From: Colwellia sp. PAMC 21821
GTDB taxonomy: Bacteria; Pseudomonadota; Gammaproteobacteria; Enterobacterales; Alteromonadaceae
Length of the DNA stretch: 64,000 nucleotides
Direction: 5' to 3'
NCBI RefSeq assembly: GCF_002077175.1
Contig: NZ_CP014943.1
Coordinates: 4,154,001-4,218,000 of the forward strand
Part shown: piece after piece, positions 27,090 through 36,294 of the stretch
Position numbering within the stretch: the first letter of the stretch is position 1
How the letters are laid out: every line of letters begins with the position of its first letter
Translations under genes and position numbers: made by a program
Notes under the pieces: generated by a model
The model's input: the letters and a program-made list of their open reading frames with translations, nothing else
The model's database searches: none
Told to the model about the DNA's origin: nothing

Positions 27090-28274
27090 TTATTGCTCGC
27101 TCAAACTAGGTACAAATGATTTAGTCTTTAGTTGACGATCAAATAATAATGGATAGTCAGATCTACCTGTCATTGGCCAATCATTTCTCCATGTTTGAGC
27201 ATCACTTACACCCCAAAAGGTTACACGCTTTATAACATTTTGATGTCTGTTAAATATTGCAAACAATTCCTGATAACGCGCACCTAACTGATTCTCCACT
27301 TCGGTAGGTAGACCGTCAGGGTAAGGATTAAATTCAGCCTGAAGGTCAAAATTAAGTGATACATCTGCGCCCATGTTATCTTCGTCAGGAAATGGGATAA
27401 CTGATACATCTAATTCAGTAATTAAAACATCCATATTTAAGGCGCTATAAGCTTTGATAGAGTCTTCAATTTCGTTCAATTCAGGTGAAGTTAAAGAGTA
27501 GTGAGCTTGCATACCTACGCCATCAATACGTATACCTTTATTCTGTAAGCTTTTAACTAACTTTAAAACACCGTTACGTTTTTCTGGTTTATATAAGTTG
27601 TAATCATTGTAATAAAGTTTAGCTTTTGGAGCGGCTTTTGCTGCCATGATAAAAGCTTGCTCGATAAAGTCGTCGCCAATAATCGTAGACCATTTAGACT
27701 CTCTTAAAGAACCATCTTCATTTAATGCTTCGTTAACTACATCCCATGCATCAATTTTGCCCGCATAACGACCAGCAACAGCGTTAATGTGCTCTTCCAT
27801 ACGCTTAAGTAATTGAGCTCTATTTAATGGTTTGCCATTTTTATCTTCAAATACCCAATCAGGTACTTGCGAATGCCACACTAATGTATGACCTGTAAAA
27901 AAGTGGTTATTTTTGTTTGCAAACTCAACCAATGCATCGGCTGCTTCAAAATCGTAAACACCCTCAGAAGGGTGAATACGTTCCCACTTCATTGAGTTCT
28001 CAGGTGTAATGGCATTGAATTGTTGATTAACAAAAGGTAATACATCAATTGCTTGACCCATTATTTGCTCACGACTTAAAGCCGTACCTATTTTGTATTT
28101 ATCTATAAATAAGTCTTTTAGTGCAACAGAATTGTTTGTTGTGCTTTCATCTATTAATGCTTTTGCGCTTGAGGTGTTTTCTTGAGTACTATGATTTGAA
28201 TTAATACACGCAGACAAAGCCATTGTAATAGCAGGGATCAGTAATATAGTTTTAATTGATTTTTTATGTAACAT
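27090..28274 (-). CDS. GH10 endo-beta-1,4-xylanase lipoprotein
   Basis: A single-domain GH10 of 394 residues with a lipoprotein signal (LSAC, Cys23). The catalytic residues are E182 in WDVVNEAL and E287 in ITELDVS. The substrate-binding motifs ENSMKWE and GHTLVWHSQ are intact. No binding module is attached, unlike the GH10 at 3027, so soluble or periplasmic oligosaccharides are likely substrates. It leads a two-gene unit with the GH43 behind it and is divergent from the NUDIX-type regulator. A palindrome shared with the LacI operator lies upstream. Confidence 0.95.
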   Translation of the reverse strand: MLHKKSIKTILLIPAITMALSACINSNHSTQENTSSAKALIDESTTNNSVALKDLFIDKYKIGTALSREQIMGQAIDVLPFVNQQFNAITPENSMKWERIHPSEGVYDFEAADALVEFANKNNHFFTGHTLVWHSQVPDWVFEDKNGKPLNRAQLLKRMEEHINAVAGRYAGKIDAWDVVNEALNEDGSLRESKWSTIIGDDFIEQAFIMAAKAAPKAKLYYNDYNLYKPEKRNGVLKLVKSLQNKGIRIDGVGMQAHYSLTSPELNEIEDSIKAYSALNMDVLITELDVSVIPFPDEDNMGADVSLNFDLQAEFNPYPDGLPTEVENQLGARYQELFAIFNRHQNVIKRVTFWGVSDAQTWRNDWPMTGRSDYPLLFDRQLKTKSFVPSLSEQ

Positions 28275-28760
28275 AGTAATTATCTTCTAATTGTAATTAT
28301 GACTATTACAATTACTATAATCGTTTAAGAGGGAAACATTCAATAACTTTTAACAATAAAATGATTTTATTCATCTTACCTTTTGATATTAAACAGTTTA
28401 TTTATATTTATTTAGAATGATGATATTTTCTTTTAACAAGGCTAAAGGCTTCATTCATACAGTTTATTATTAATTTAACATTATGCGTTATTAGCTAACT
28501 ATCTATTATTTGATATCAGGCTTAATAAGCGTATTATGTTTTTATACTTTGTTATTATAAATCAAAAGTTACCGGTAACATTGTAAGTTATTAATATTAT
28601 TAATTAAAAATCTGTTTATTTTCCATTTTATATTATTGATTTATTAATATGGAATATGTATCCTCACCCTAATCAAATAGTCTTTATAACTATATAGGTG
28701 GAGAGATAGAATTTTTACCTAATATATCGTACTGCATCAAAATGAATTAAGAGCTTAATT
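28275..28760. promoter_or_regulatory. Divergent regulatory region with LacI-type palindrome
   Basis: A 486-base AT-rich region between the GH10 gene and the NUDIX-type regulator. GTTACCGGTAAC at 28568-28579 is a perfect palindrome matching 11 of 12 bases of the operator core at 23963-23974. I see no gene in the region. Confidence 0.55.
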
Positions 28761-29492
28761 ATGCACCATCTTTCATCTAATATATCAAGCACAGAGCTTG
28801 ATGAAGAAAAAATCCCTGAAGATTGTATTAGTAATATTACTGTTGATAATCTTATTTTTACTTTGCACGACAGCAAGCTAAAAGTTTTGTTGGTAAAGTA
28901 TAATAGGGGACTGGCTACTAATAAATGGGGGTTAATAGGTCACTGGGTTAGAAGTGATGAAAACTTAGAAGATGCAGCTCTACGTGTAGTTAAAAAAACA
29001 ACCAATGTCGATAATCTTTATCTTGATCAATTAGGCGCTTTTGGTGCTGTAGATAGGTATCCAGCCAGTCGAATTATTACTATCGTTTTTTATTCCTTAG
29101 TTAGGCATGAAGAAACTAATTTAATTAGTGGTGAAAATGCATTTGAGTGTGAATGGTTTGATGTTTACGACTTACCTACTTTAATGTTCGATCATGCGGA
29201 TATTTTAGCTGCGGGTTTAAATTACTTAAAATACAAAGTACGCCATGAACCCATTGGTTTTAATTTATTACCTGAAAAGTTTACTTTGCTTGAGTTACAA
29301 GAAATTTATGAAGCAATATTAAATAAATCGTTAGATAAACCTAATTTTAGACGAAAAATTCAAAAAATGAATTTGCTTATCAATTGTAAAGAAAAACAGA
29401 AAAAAGTTGCTCATCGCGCAGCCACTTTATACAGATTCGACATTAATGTTTACGAAAAATTAAAAGAATTTGGCTTTACATTTGAGTTTTAG
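28761..29492 (+). CDS. NUDIX-type transcriptional regulator (NrtR/AraR-like)
   Basis: A 243-residue protein. Residues of about 25-150 form a NUDIX-hydrolase-like domain (TVDNLIFTLHDSKLKVLLV, KWGLIGHWV, ECEWFDVYDLPTL). Residues 165-243 form a winged helix with the family's FTLLELQEIYEAIL and NFRRKIQKM motifs. The NUDIX box is degenerate: after GHWVRSDENLEDAALRVV the catalytic REUxEE glutamates are absent, so it should bind rather than hydrolyse its ligand. Relatives such as Bacteroides AraR sense pentoses. It lies next to xylan genes on both sides, so it is likely a second pentose-responsive regulator. Confidence 0.85.
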   Translation: MHHLSSNISSTELDEEKIPEDCISNITVDNLIFTLHDSKLKVLLVKYNRGLATNKWGLIGHWVRSDENLEDAALRVVKKTTNVDNLYLDQLGAFGAVDRYPASRIITIVFYSLVRHEETNLISGENAFECEWFDVYDLPTLMFDHADILAAGLNYLKYKVRHEPIGFNLLPEKFTLLELQEIYEAILNKSLDKPNFRRKIQKMNLLINCKEKQKKVAHRAATLYRFDINVYEKLKEFGFTFEF

Positions 29493-29782
29493 TTTTAGTT
29501 TTAGTTGATTTATTACTTCCCCCCTTAAAGATAACATTTGTTGTCTTTTTTTTTGCTGTAATCTCAGTAGGTTCGATTCCTCGACGCTTGCGGCGTAAAG
29601 ATTTTTGACCTTTGACTAATATAGCACTCGTTTCTCGCGAAGCGGATTAGAGCCTATGCGAGAAGTCTTAGTGTGGGGTAGCTCATTTCTCTCTTGATCA
29701 TATAGCTGTTTACATTCGTATAATTTGGATATAGTATTTTAGACTATATCGATAATTAAAATATTATAAAGTTATATTTGGG
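29493..29782. other. Intergenic stretch with hairpin, less AT-rich core
   Basis: The centre of this gap (about 29565-29670) is visibly richer in G and C than the flanks. It includes a 7-base inverted repeat (TTCTCGC at 29632 with GCGAGAA at 29658) and a T-loop-like GGTTCGATTCC at 29570. No gene is recognised. The promoter of the symporter gene must lie in its right part. Confidence 0.35.
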
Positions 29783-29788
29783 GTGTCC

Positions 29789-31171
29789 ATGCAAAGCGAA
29801 CAAAAAAAATTGACCATAAAAGAAAAGTTAGGCTACGGATTAGGGGATACGGCAAGTAATATCGTTTTTCAAATGGTCGCCAATTTCATGCTGATATTTT
29901 ACACCGACGTTTACGGTTTATCTGCAGCAGCTGCAGGTACATTATTATTAGCGGTTAGGTTATTTGATGGCTTCACCGACCCAATAATGGGCGGTATCGC
30001 GGATAGAACGAGAAGTCGTTGGGGCTCTTATAGACCTTATTTGCTTTTCCTTGCTATACCCTATGCTGTTTTTGCGATATTAGCCTTCATCACGCCTGAT
30101 TTTGATAGTACCGGTAAATTAATCTATGCCTATATAACTTACGGTTTATTAATGACGTGTTATACCGCGATTAATATTCCTTACGGTGCATTAGGTGCAG
30201 TAATGGCTACCGATCCAAAAGAAAGAACGTCGTTGCAGTCATATCGCTTTGCGATGGCCATGGCCGCATTAGTTGTGATTGTTTGGGCTATCCCTAAGCT
30301 AGTCGAGTTTTTCGGTGAAGGTAATGACCAACTAGGTTATCCGTTAGCGATGGTATTTATGGGCACGTTAGCTGCGATTTGTTTCTTGTTATGCTTTAAA
30401 TACACAAAAGAAAAATCGGTACCTAAAGTAGAAGATAGCACTGATGGCTCAATAGAGCAGCCGAAACGTGGCCTTAGTAAAGGCATATTTACTGACTTTT
30501 TGATGCTGTTCAAAAATGATCAGTGGGTAATTATTGCCGTAATCAGTCTTATTACCTTAATACTTATTGGTATTCGCGCATCAGTAGCACCACATTATAT
30601 TAAGTATTATGTGGGTGACGAATCGCTATTATCAAGCTTCCTCACATTATCTGCTATAGGCTCAGTGTTAGGTGCCGTATCGACTAACTTCTTAACCAAA
30701 TTTTTTGAGAAAAAGACCTTGTTTCAAATTGCTTTACTGGTTGTTGTTGTTTCTCATTCTTTGTTCTACTTCTTAGGTGCTGATGAAATTGTCACGATAT
30801 TTATCGTTTACTTTATTGCCAATTTTGCTCACATGATAATCACGCCAATTATGTTTTCAATGGTTGCAGATACCGTCGATTACGGCACTAAAAAGCTTGG
30901 TAAAAAATTAATCGCTATTACATTTTCAGGACATCTATTAGCGATTAAGTTTGGTTTTGCCATCGGTGGTGCGTTAGCAGGTTGGATCCTTGCCTTTACA
31001 AGTTATGAGCCCAATGTCACACAATCAGCTGAATCACTGTCAGGAATACTATTTGCCTTTGCAGGGGTACCTGTCATTTGTACCTTATTGTGTATTGTCG
31101 TTATATGGAAATATAAATTGACAGAGCCAGAGGTTAGAAAGATTCAAAGCTCACTTGAAAAAGCTAGTTAA
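29789..31171 (+). CDS. GPH-family sugar:cation symporter, second copy
   Basis: An inner-membrane symporter of about 460 residues and 12 membrane segments, starting KEKLGYGLGDTASNI, with RLFDGFTDPIMGG and DRTRSRWGSYRPYLL. It is a clear paralogue of the protein at 12242, with a longer central cytoplasmic loop (KSVPKVEDSTDGS). It is placed before a cytoplasmic GH43, so it probably imports xylo- or arabinoxylo-oligosaccharides or pentoses. The ATG at 29789 is preferred to the GTG two codons upstream. Confidence 0.9.
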   Translation: MQSEQKKLTIKEKLGYGLGDTASNIVFQMVANFMLIFYTDVYGLSAAAAGTLLLAVRLFDGFTDPIMGGIADRTRSRWGSYRPYLLFLAIPYAVFAILAFITPDFDSTGKLIYAYITYGLLMTCYTAINIPYGALGAVMATDPKERTSLQSYRFAMAMAALVVIVWAIPKLVEFFGEGNDQLGYPLAMVFMGTLAAICFLLCFKYTKEKSVPKVEDSTDGSIEQPKRGLSKGIFTDFLMLFKNDQWVIIAVISLITLILIGIRASVAPHYIKYYVGDESLLSSFLTLSAIGSVLGAVSTNFLTKFFEKKTLFQIALLVVVVSHSLFYFLGADEIVTIFIVYFIANFAHMIITPIMFSMVADTVDYGTKKLGKKLIAITFSGHLLAIKFGFAIGGALAGWILAFTSYEPNVTQSAESLSGILFAFAGVPVICTLLCIVVIWKYKLTEPEVRKIQSSLEKAS

Positions 31172-31291
31172 TTAAGTTAATTCGCCATAGCCAATTTAGG
31201 GTGATCAATGATTTAGTTTTATATCACATAAAACTAAATCATTTACTCACCACATAAGTAATCAAAACAGAAATAAAGTATAGGAAAACAT

Positions 31292-32356
31292 ATGACAACT
31301 AATAATCAAGCGGATATTGATTCAGCAAAATCATTGAGTCACGCAGAGCAAATTCAATTAAAAGATTTAGAACGCGCTAAGTCTTTAAAGCAAAAAAGTG
31401 AGCCACTTGTAAGCCACATTTATACAGCAGACCCATCTGCTCACGTATTTGATGGGAAAATTTATATTTATCCATCTCACGATGTAGAGTCAGAAATGAT
31501 CATTAATGATGATGGTGATCATTTTGCGATGAATGACTATCATGTACTTTCCCTTGATCCAGAAGATTTTAGTGCTACAGACCATGGTGTATCACTTTCT
31601 ATTGCCGATGTTCCTTGGGCTGATAAACAAATGTGGGCGCCTGATGCGGCTCATAAAGATGGAACATATTATTTCTATTTTCCTGCTCGAGATAAAGACG
31701 GAATTTTCCGTATTGGTGTTGCTTCGGGTACATCTCCAACAGGCCCGTTCACCGCAGAAGAAAATTATATACAAGGCACATTTAGTATAGATCCTGCTGT
31801 TTATGAAGATGATGACGGTAGTTATTACCTTTATTTTGGTGGGTTATGGGGCGGACAATTACAAAATTGGTACGATGGTAAATTTAATAAAGAAGACAAA
31901 TACCCTGCAGATAATGAAGCCGCTTTACCCGCTAAAATGGCAAAGCTTTCTTCTAATATGCTTGAGCTAGCTGAAGAGCCTAAAGATATCATTGTTATTG
32001 ATGAAAACGGTGATTCAATAACAGTAGGTGACAATAATCGTCGATTTTTTGAAGGCCCATGGGTTCATAAATATAATGGCGTTTATTATTTTTCTTATTC
32101 TACGGGTGATACCCATAAAATAGCTTATGCAACTGGTTCTTCACCTTATGGGCCGTTTACTTATCAAGGGGTTATTTTAAACCCTGTATTAGGTTGGACC
32201 AATCATCATTCCATTACTTGCTATGAAGGGAAATGGTATTTGTTTTATCACGATAGCAGCTTGTCAGGCGGACAAACGCACTTACGTTGTGTAAAAATGA
32301 CTGAATTGATCCACGATGAAAATGGAAAAATTGAAACGGTAGACGCTTACGATTAA
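31292..32356 (+). CDS. GH43 (subfamily-1-like) beta-xylosidase/arabinofuranosidase, cytoplasmic
   Basis: A single-propeller GH43 of 354 residues without a signal peptide. The triad is D47 (TADPSAHV), D167 (SIDPAVY) and E254 (FFEGPWV). ADPSAHVFDGKIYIYPSHD is the hallmark of the short GH43_1-type enzymes. They act on xylobiose or short arabinoxylo-oligosaccharides and differ from the two longer GH43 enzymes here by lacking the C-terminal sandwich. It lies 120 bases behind the symporter gene and is probably co-transcribed, giving an import-and-hydrolysis pair. Confidence 0.9.
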   Translation: MTTNNQADIDSAKSLSHAEQIQLKDLERAKSLKQKSEPLVSHIYTADPSAHVFDGKIYIYPSHDVESEMIINDDGDHFAMNDYHVLSLDPEDFSATDHGVSLSIADVPWADKQMWAPDAAHKDGTYYFYFPARDKDGIFRIGVASGTSPTGPFTAEENYIQGTFSIDPAVYEDDDGSYYLYFGGLWGGQLQNWYDGKFNKEDKYPADNEAALPAKMAKLSSNMLELAEEPKDIIVIDENGDSITVGDNNRRFFEGPWVHKYNGVYYFSYSTGDTHKIAYATGSSPYGPFTYQGVILNPVLGWTNHHSITCYEGKWYLFYHDSSLSGGQTHLRCVKMTELIHDENGKIETVDAYD

Positions 32357-32596
32357 GACTAAAAAATTTACTTAATTAAGATATAGTCAATTAGACCTTT
32401 ATTTGTAATATATTAAGCTTCATTTACTAAAGTAAAATTTTATTTATAAAATATTGAATTTGTTGTTTTTAGTTTAGTTATTTTAGTGTTTAAGGAATTT
32501 TTATTTTTAGTTTTAAAAAATTATTACATAAGAAAAAAAATAATTATTCGTTATAACACCTTATTGTCATATTGAATATATTGTGCTAATAATGTA

Positions 32597-32613
32597 ATTG
32601 TCATTTTGACAAT
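32597..32613. promoter_or_regulatory. Inverted repeat upstream of the TonB receptor
   Basis: ATTGTCATTTTGACAAT has 7-base perfect arms around a 3-base centre, 33 bases before the receptor start. A degenerate copy (ATTGTCATATTGAATAT) begins at 32563. Similar 17-mers lie before the halogenase operon (36193) and before a GH10 gene (46601). The right arm includes TTGACA, so overlap with a -35 element is possible. Confidence 0.45.
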
Positions 32614-32645
32614 AATAAAATAAATATGTAAATCAGGGGACTCAA

Positions 32646-35600
32646 ATGTTTAATAAAAAGATATTAACTACCTCCATCTTAGCTGCGCTTGGCTCAATGA
32701 CCGTATCAACTATGGGTTATGCAGAAGAAAGCAAAGCTAAAGAAGTAGAAGTTATTACGGTTTCAGGTATTCGTGGCGGTTTAATGCGAGCTATGGATTT
32801 AAAACGTGGCTCTGAAGGTATTGTTGACGCAATTTCAGCTGAAGATATGGGTAAGTTTCCAGATACTAACTTAGCTGAATCTTTACAACGTATTACGGGG
32901 TTTCTATCAGCCGTGACAATGGTGAAGGTAGTCAAGTAACTGTGCGTGGTTTTGGCGCAGCAAACAATTTAATTACCTTAAACGGTCGCCAGCTTCCAAC
33001 AACTACCGGTAACAGAACATTTGATTTTGCTAATATTGCCTCTGAAAGTGTTTCAGCAGTAACCGTTTATAAAACATCGAATGCAGCGGTTACCTCAGGT
33101 GGTATTGGTGCAACAATTGATTTGCAAACTCATAAACCACTAAATTATAAAGAAACAAAAGCATCGTTAGGTGTAAAACTTGTTGAAGATACCTCAACAG
33201 ACCAAGGTAGTACTACACCAGAGTTAAGTGGTATTTACTCAACGACTTCCGCAGATGAAACATTTGGTGTTTCTATTTCTGGCAGCTACCAAGAACGTGA
33301 AAGTGCAATGCAACAATTTTCTGAGACTCAAGGTTACAGAGGAAGCGAATTCACAAATACAGGTTGGGGTGGTGTACCTGCTGGTGAAGCAGGTGGTACA
33401 AATAGACCAACTAGTGGCATTTATTCGAACCCTCAACAACCACGTTATGTATTTGAAGAACGTCAACGTGAACGTGTTAATGGTCAACTAGTTTTACAAT
33501 ATCGACCTGTAGACAACATTACTGCAACTTTAGATTATACTTTAGTACGTAACACAGTTGAAACACAGCATACTGATGCTTCGGTATGGTTCAATTATGC
33601 TGGTGATCGAAGTGAATCAGTTTGGGCAGGTGAACCTAATGCTTATCCGCTTATTTACTCTGAAATTTATGAAATTAACAGTGATGCAGACCTTAAAGAT
33701 ACTTCATTAACAGTTGGTTCTTGGGGACGTGAAGAAAAAACTGACTCAATCGGTTTAAATATCGAGTGGCAAGTCAATGATGGACTAACACTTACATTAG
33801 ATCATCACGATTCTAAAGCTACTATGGGGGCAACTGATCCACGCCACGGTACAGGTAACAACATTCAATTACCTTCATATACTCGTACTCGTACCGGTGT
33901 TGATTTAACAGGTGGTCTACCTGGTATAGCAACAGGTGATATAGAATCATTTAATCCCGATACTATGCGTTTATCAGGTAGTTGGTTTGCGAACGATAAA
34001 TACGCTTCTGAAGTTAACCAAACACAATTGAATGGTGAGTACTTTATTAACGACAACTTAAGCATTGATTTTGGTGCGGGTGTTAATACGGTTAATAACC
34101 ATTATCGTCATACGCAAGTACAGCGTGCTGATTGGGGTGGTGTAGGTGTTGCAGGTGACTTTGCTGATATTAATTGGCGCGAAGATACTATCTTAGACAA
34201 GTTCCAAGAGAAGCCCGGTAACTTTGATGGTACAGCAACACAGTCAGAATATGATTTATTCAATCGTATTTTCTTTGCTGATTTTGATGAAATAGTACGC
34301 GCAGCAGAATTTGCAGATCCGTTTGCAAATGTTGATACGTTATGGGGTGATTGTTTAGCTCCAGCAGGTGCTTCAGCAGGGCCAAATGGTGAAGGTCATT
34401 TCTGTCCATCATCTAACTTTGATGCAGACACTAACCGTTTTACTGAAGAAAAAACCACATCATTATTCTTTCAATTTAATTACGAAAGCGAAATTGGCGA
34501 CATGCCGTTCAGTGCATACTTAGGTCTTCGTTATGAAAAAACCAAAGTAGATTCTAAAGCAACTGCACCAGGTTATAGTAGTGTTATATGGAGTGAAGCA
34601 ACTTCAACTGCTGTTACGGGTGTTACCGGTATAGAAACACAAGTTAAAAAGGCTGATTACAGTTATGTTTTACCTACTTTAAATGTTAATTTAGAAGTAA
34701 CTGACGATATAACGCTAAGAACAGCATTAAGTAAAACAATTTCCCGCGCAAGCTATAACAGCTTACAAGGTGGAACATCAGTCAACACGGGCGGTACATC
34801 AAGTGGTTATTCAGGAAGTACAGGTAACCCTGAACTTAAACCTTTAGAGTCTGTTAACTTTGATTTTTCAGCTGAGTGGTATTACGAAGAAGGTAGTTAT
34901 GTATCTTTAGGTTACTTTAGAAAAGACGTAACTAACTGGATAACTAATGTAAACGTAGATTCGCAAATTTATAACCTACCTAATCCATTAGATGGTGAGA
35001 AATTTAACGCTGCAGTAGCCGCTTTAGGTTCAGGAGCTTCGAATCAACAACTTCGTACTTATATATTCGAAAACTATGCTGATGATCCAAATGTACAGCC
35101 TAAATTTGATGAGGATGGTGTTTTAGATGGCGGTACTATCATTGGTGATCCACTTACCGATAACGTAGTAACATTTGGTCTTAATGTTCCTGTAAATGGT
35201 GATAACGAATATACGGTTGACGGTTTAGAGTTTAACGTTCAACACTTATTTGGTGACTCAGGTTTTGGTGGTATATTTAACTATACTATGGTTGATACCG
35301 ACCTCGCATACGATAATAATTCTCTTGCTGATACTGAAGCTTTACAAGGTTTGAGTGATACAGCTAACGTTGTTGCCTTTTATGACAAAGATGGCTTCCA
35401 AGCACGTATAGCTTATAACTGGCGTGATAAGTACTTAACTGAACGTCGTATAAATGCCGATTTAACAGCGCCTATTTATACAGAAGCTTATTCTCAACTT
35501 GATTTCAATATCAGTTATGAGATTAAATCTGTTGAAGGGTTAACTGTATTTTTAGAAGGTATTAACATTACTGATGAATACACTAAAAACGTTGGCCGTT

Positions 35601-35671
35601 TAAGTCAACTGACTTATCAGTTAACACAATCGGGTGCTCGTTACGCTTTAGGTGCTAGATATAACTTTTAA
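32646..35671 (+). pseudogene. TonB-dependent receptor (Xanthomonas-Caulobacter type) with one frameshift
   Basis: An outer-membrane receptor that would be 1008 residues if one base were added to the GGGG run at 32897-32900. The first frame encodes the signal peptide (ending GYA) and the plug start (ITVSGIRGG, AEDMGKFPDTNLAESLQRITG), then falls into a stop at 32939. The shifted frame immediately continues with VSISRDNGEGSQVTVRGFGA, exactly the expected plug sequence. The barrel is intact to the terminal Phe (LGARYNF). Such receptors import oligosaccharides. It is followed by a terminator and then by the halogenase cluster commonly found beside this receptor class. An artefact is more likely than decay, because the rest is well preserved. 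Confidence 0.88.
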
Positions 35672-35711
35672 GATTTACAGTAGGTAAATAAAGTTTTAAC
35701 TTAAGTAAATC

Positions 35712-35740
35712 AAAAGCCACTTTTATAGTGGCTTTTTTTT
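35712..35740 (+). terminator. Rho-independent terminator after the TonB receptor
   Basis: AAAAGCCACT, a 6-base loop and AGTGGC are followed by eight T, about 40 bases after the receptor stop. It separates the receptor transcript from the halogenase operon. Confidence 0.9.
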
Positions 35741-36288
35741 ATGCTTATTTTTGTTAATCTATTTTGTATTAAAGTGTCTAAGTTTTTTTAGTTATACTTG
35801 CGTAATAAAGTAATCTAGTTTTTATGTGGAAAAATGGACAACTCCGAGGTTATCTATTTTAACCATTAATAATGAGCAGATAATTAATCAACCTGGTATT
35901 ACACTCAATTCCCACTTCGACTTTATGAAACAAACATCTTCAAGTGAAATGGATATAAGCTTAGTCGATTTTTCTAGTAGATAAGTTTTAATTTCATCGT
36001 TAAAGCTACTTGCAATAAACCCACTATTGACGCGTAATTTATCTTTGAAGAATAAAAACTATCGAGCTAGTGCATGAGTTTAAAGTATACTTTTAAGTTA
36101 TTTTAAATCATTAAAAACGCATTAGCTGAGTTGAGATTACTTAATAATCTGTCCTTGATCACCTTAACTAGTAATTCAATTACTTACTTGTTATAGTCAA
36201 ATGAACATTAAGTTTTTAGTGAGTTGGTTAAAACATTAAAAATTTATTGATTACAGAGATAGCAAGTTTACGTTTCTAGAATGGTTAA
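35741..36288. other. Gap before the halogenase operon
   Basis: There is no convincing gene. Two short open frames overlap in opposite directions: plus 35826-35984 (GTG start, 52 codons, beginning MEKWTTPRLSIL) and minus 35888 to about 36060 (LRVNSGFIASSFNDEIK ... stop, no start seen). The minus one reads like a protein end fragment. A 17-base dyad (ATAGTCAAATGAACATT, 36193-36209) lies about 85 bases before the halogenase start. Confidence 0.4.
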
Positions 36289-36294
36289 GTGGTA

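Noticed and set aside
29570..29580. GGTTCGATTCC as part of a tRNA gene
   Set aside because: The T-stem pairs for only three base pairs and there is no acceptor, anticodon arm or CCA nearby.
35826..35984. Firm call of a RiPP precursor for the halogenases
   Set aside because: There is no ribosome site, no maturation enzyme of a RiPP type, and an equally long frame on the other strand. It is listed only as a low-interest observation.
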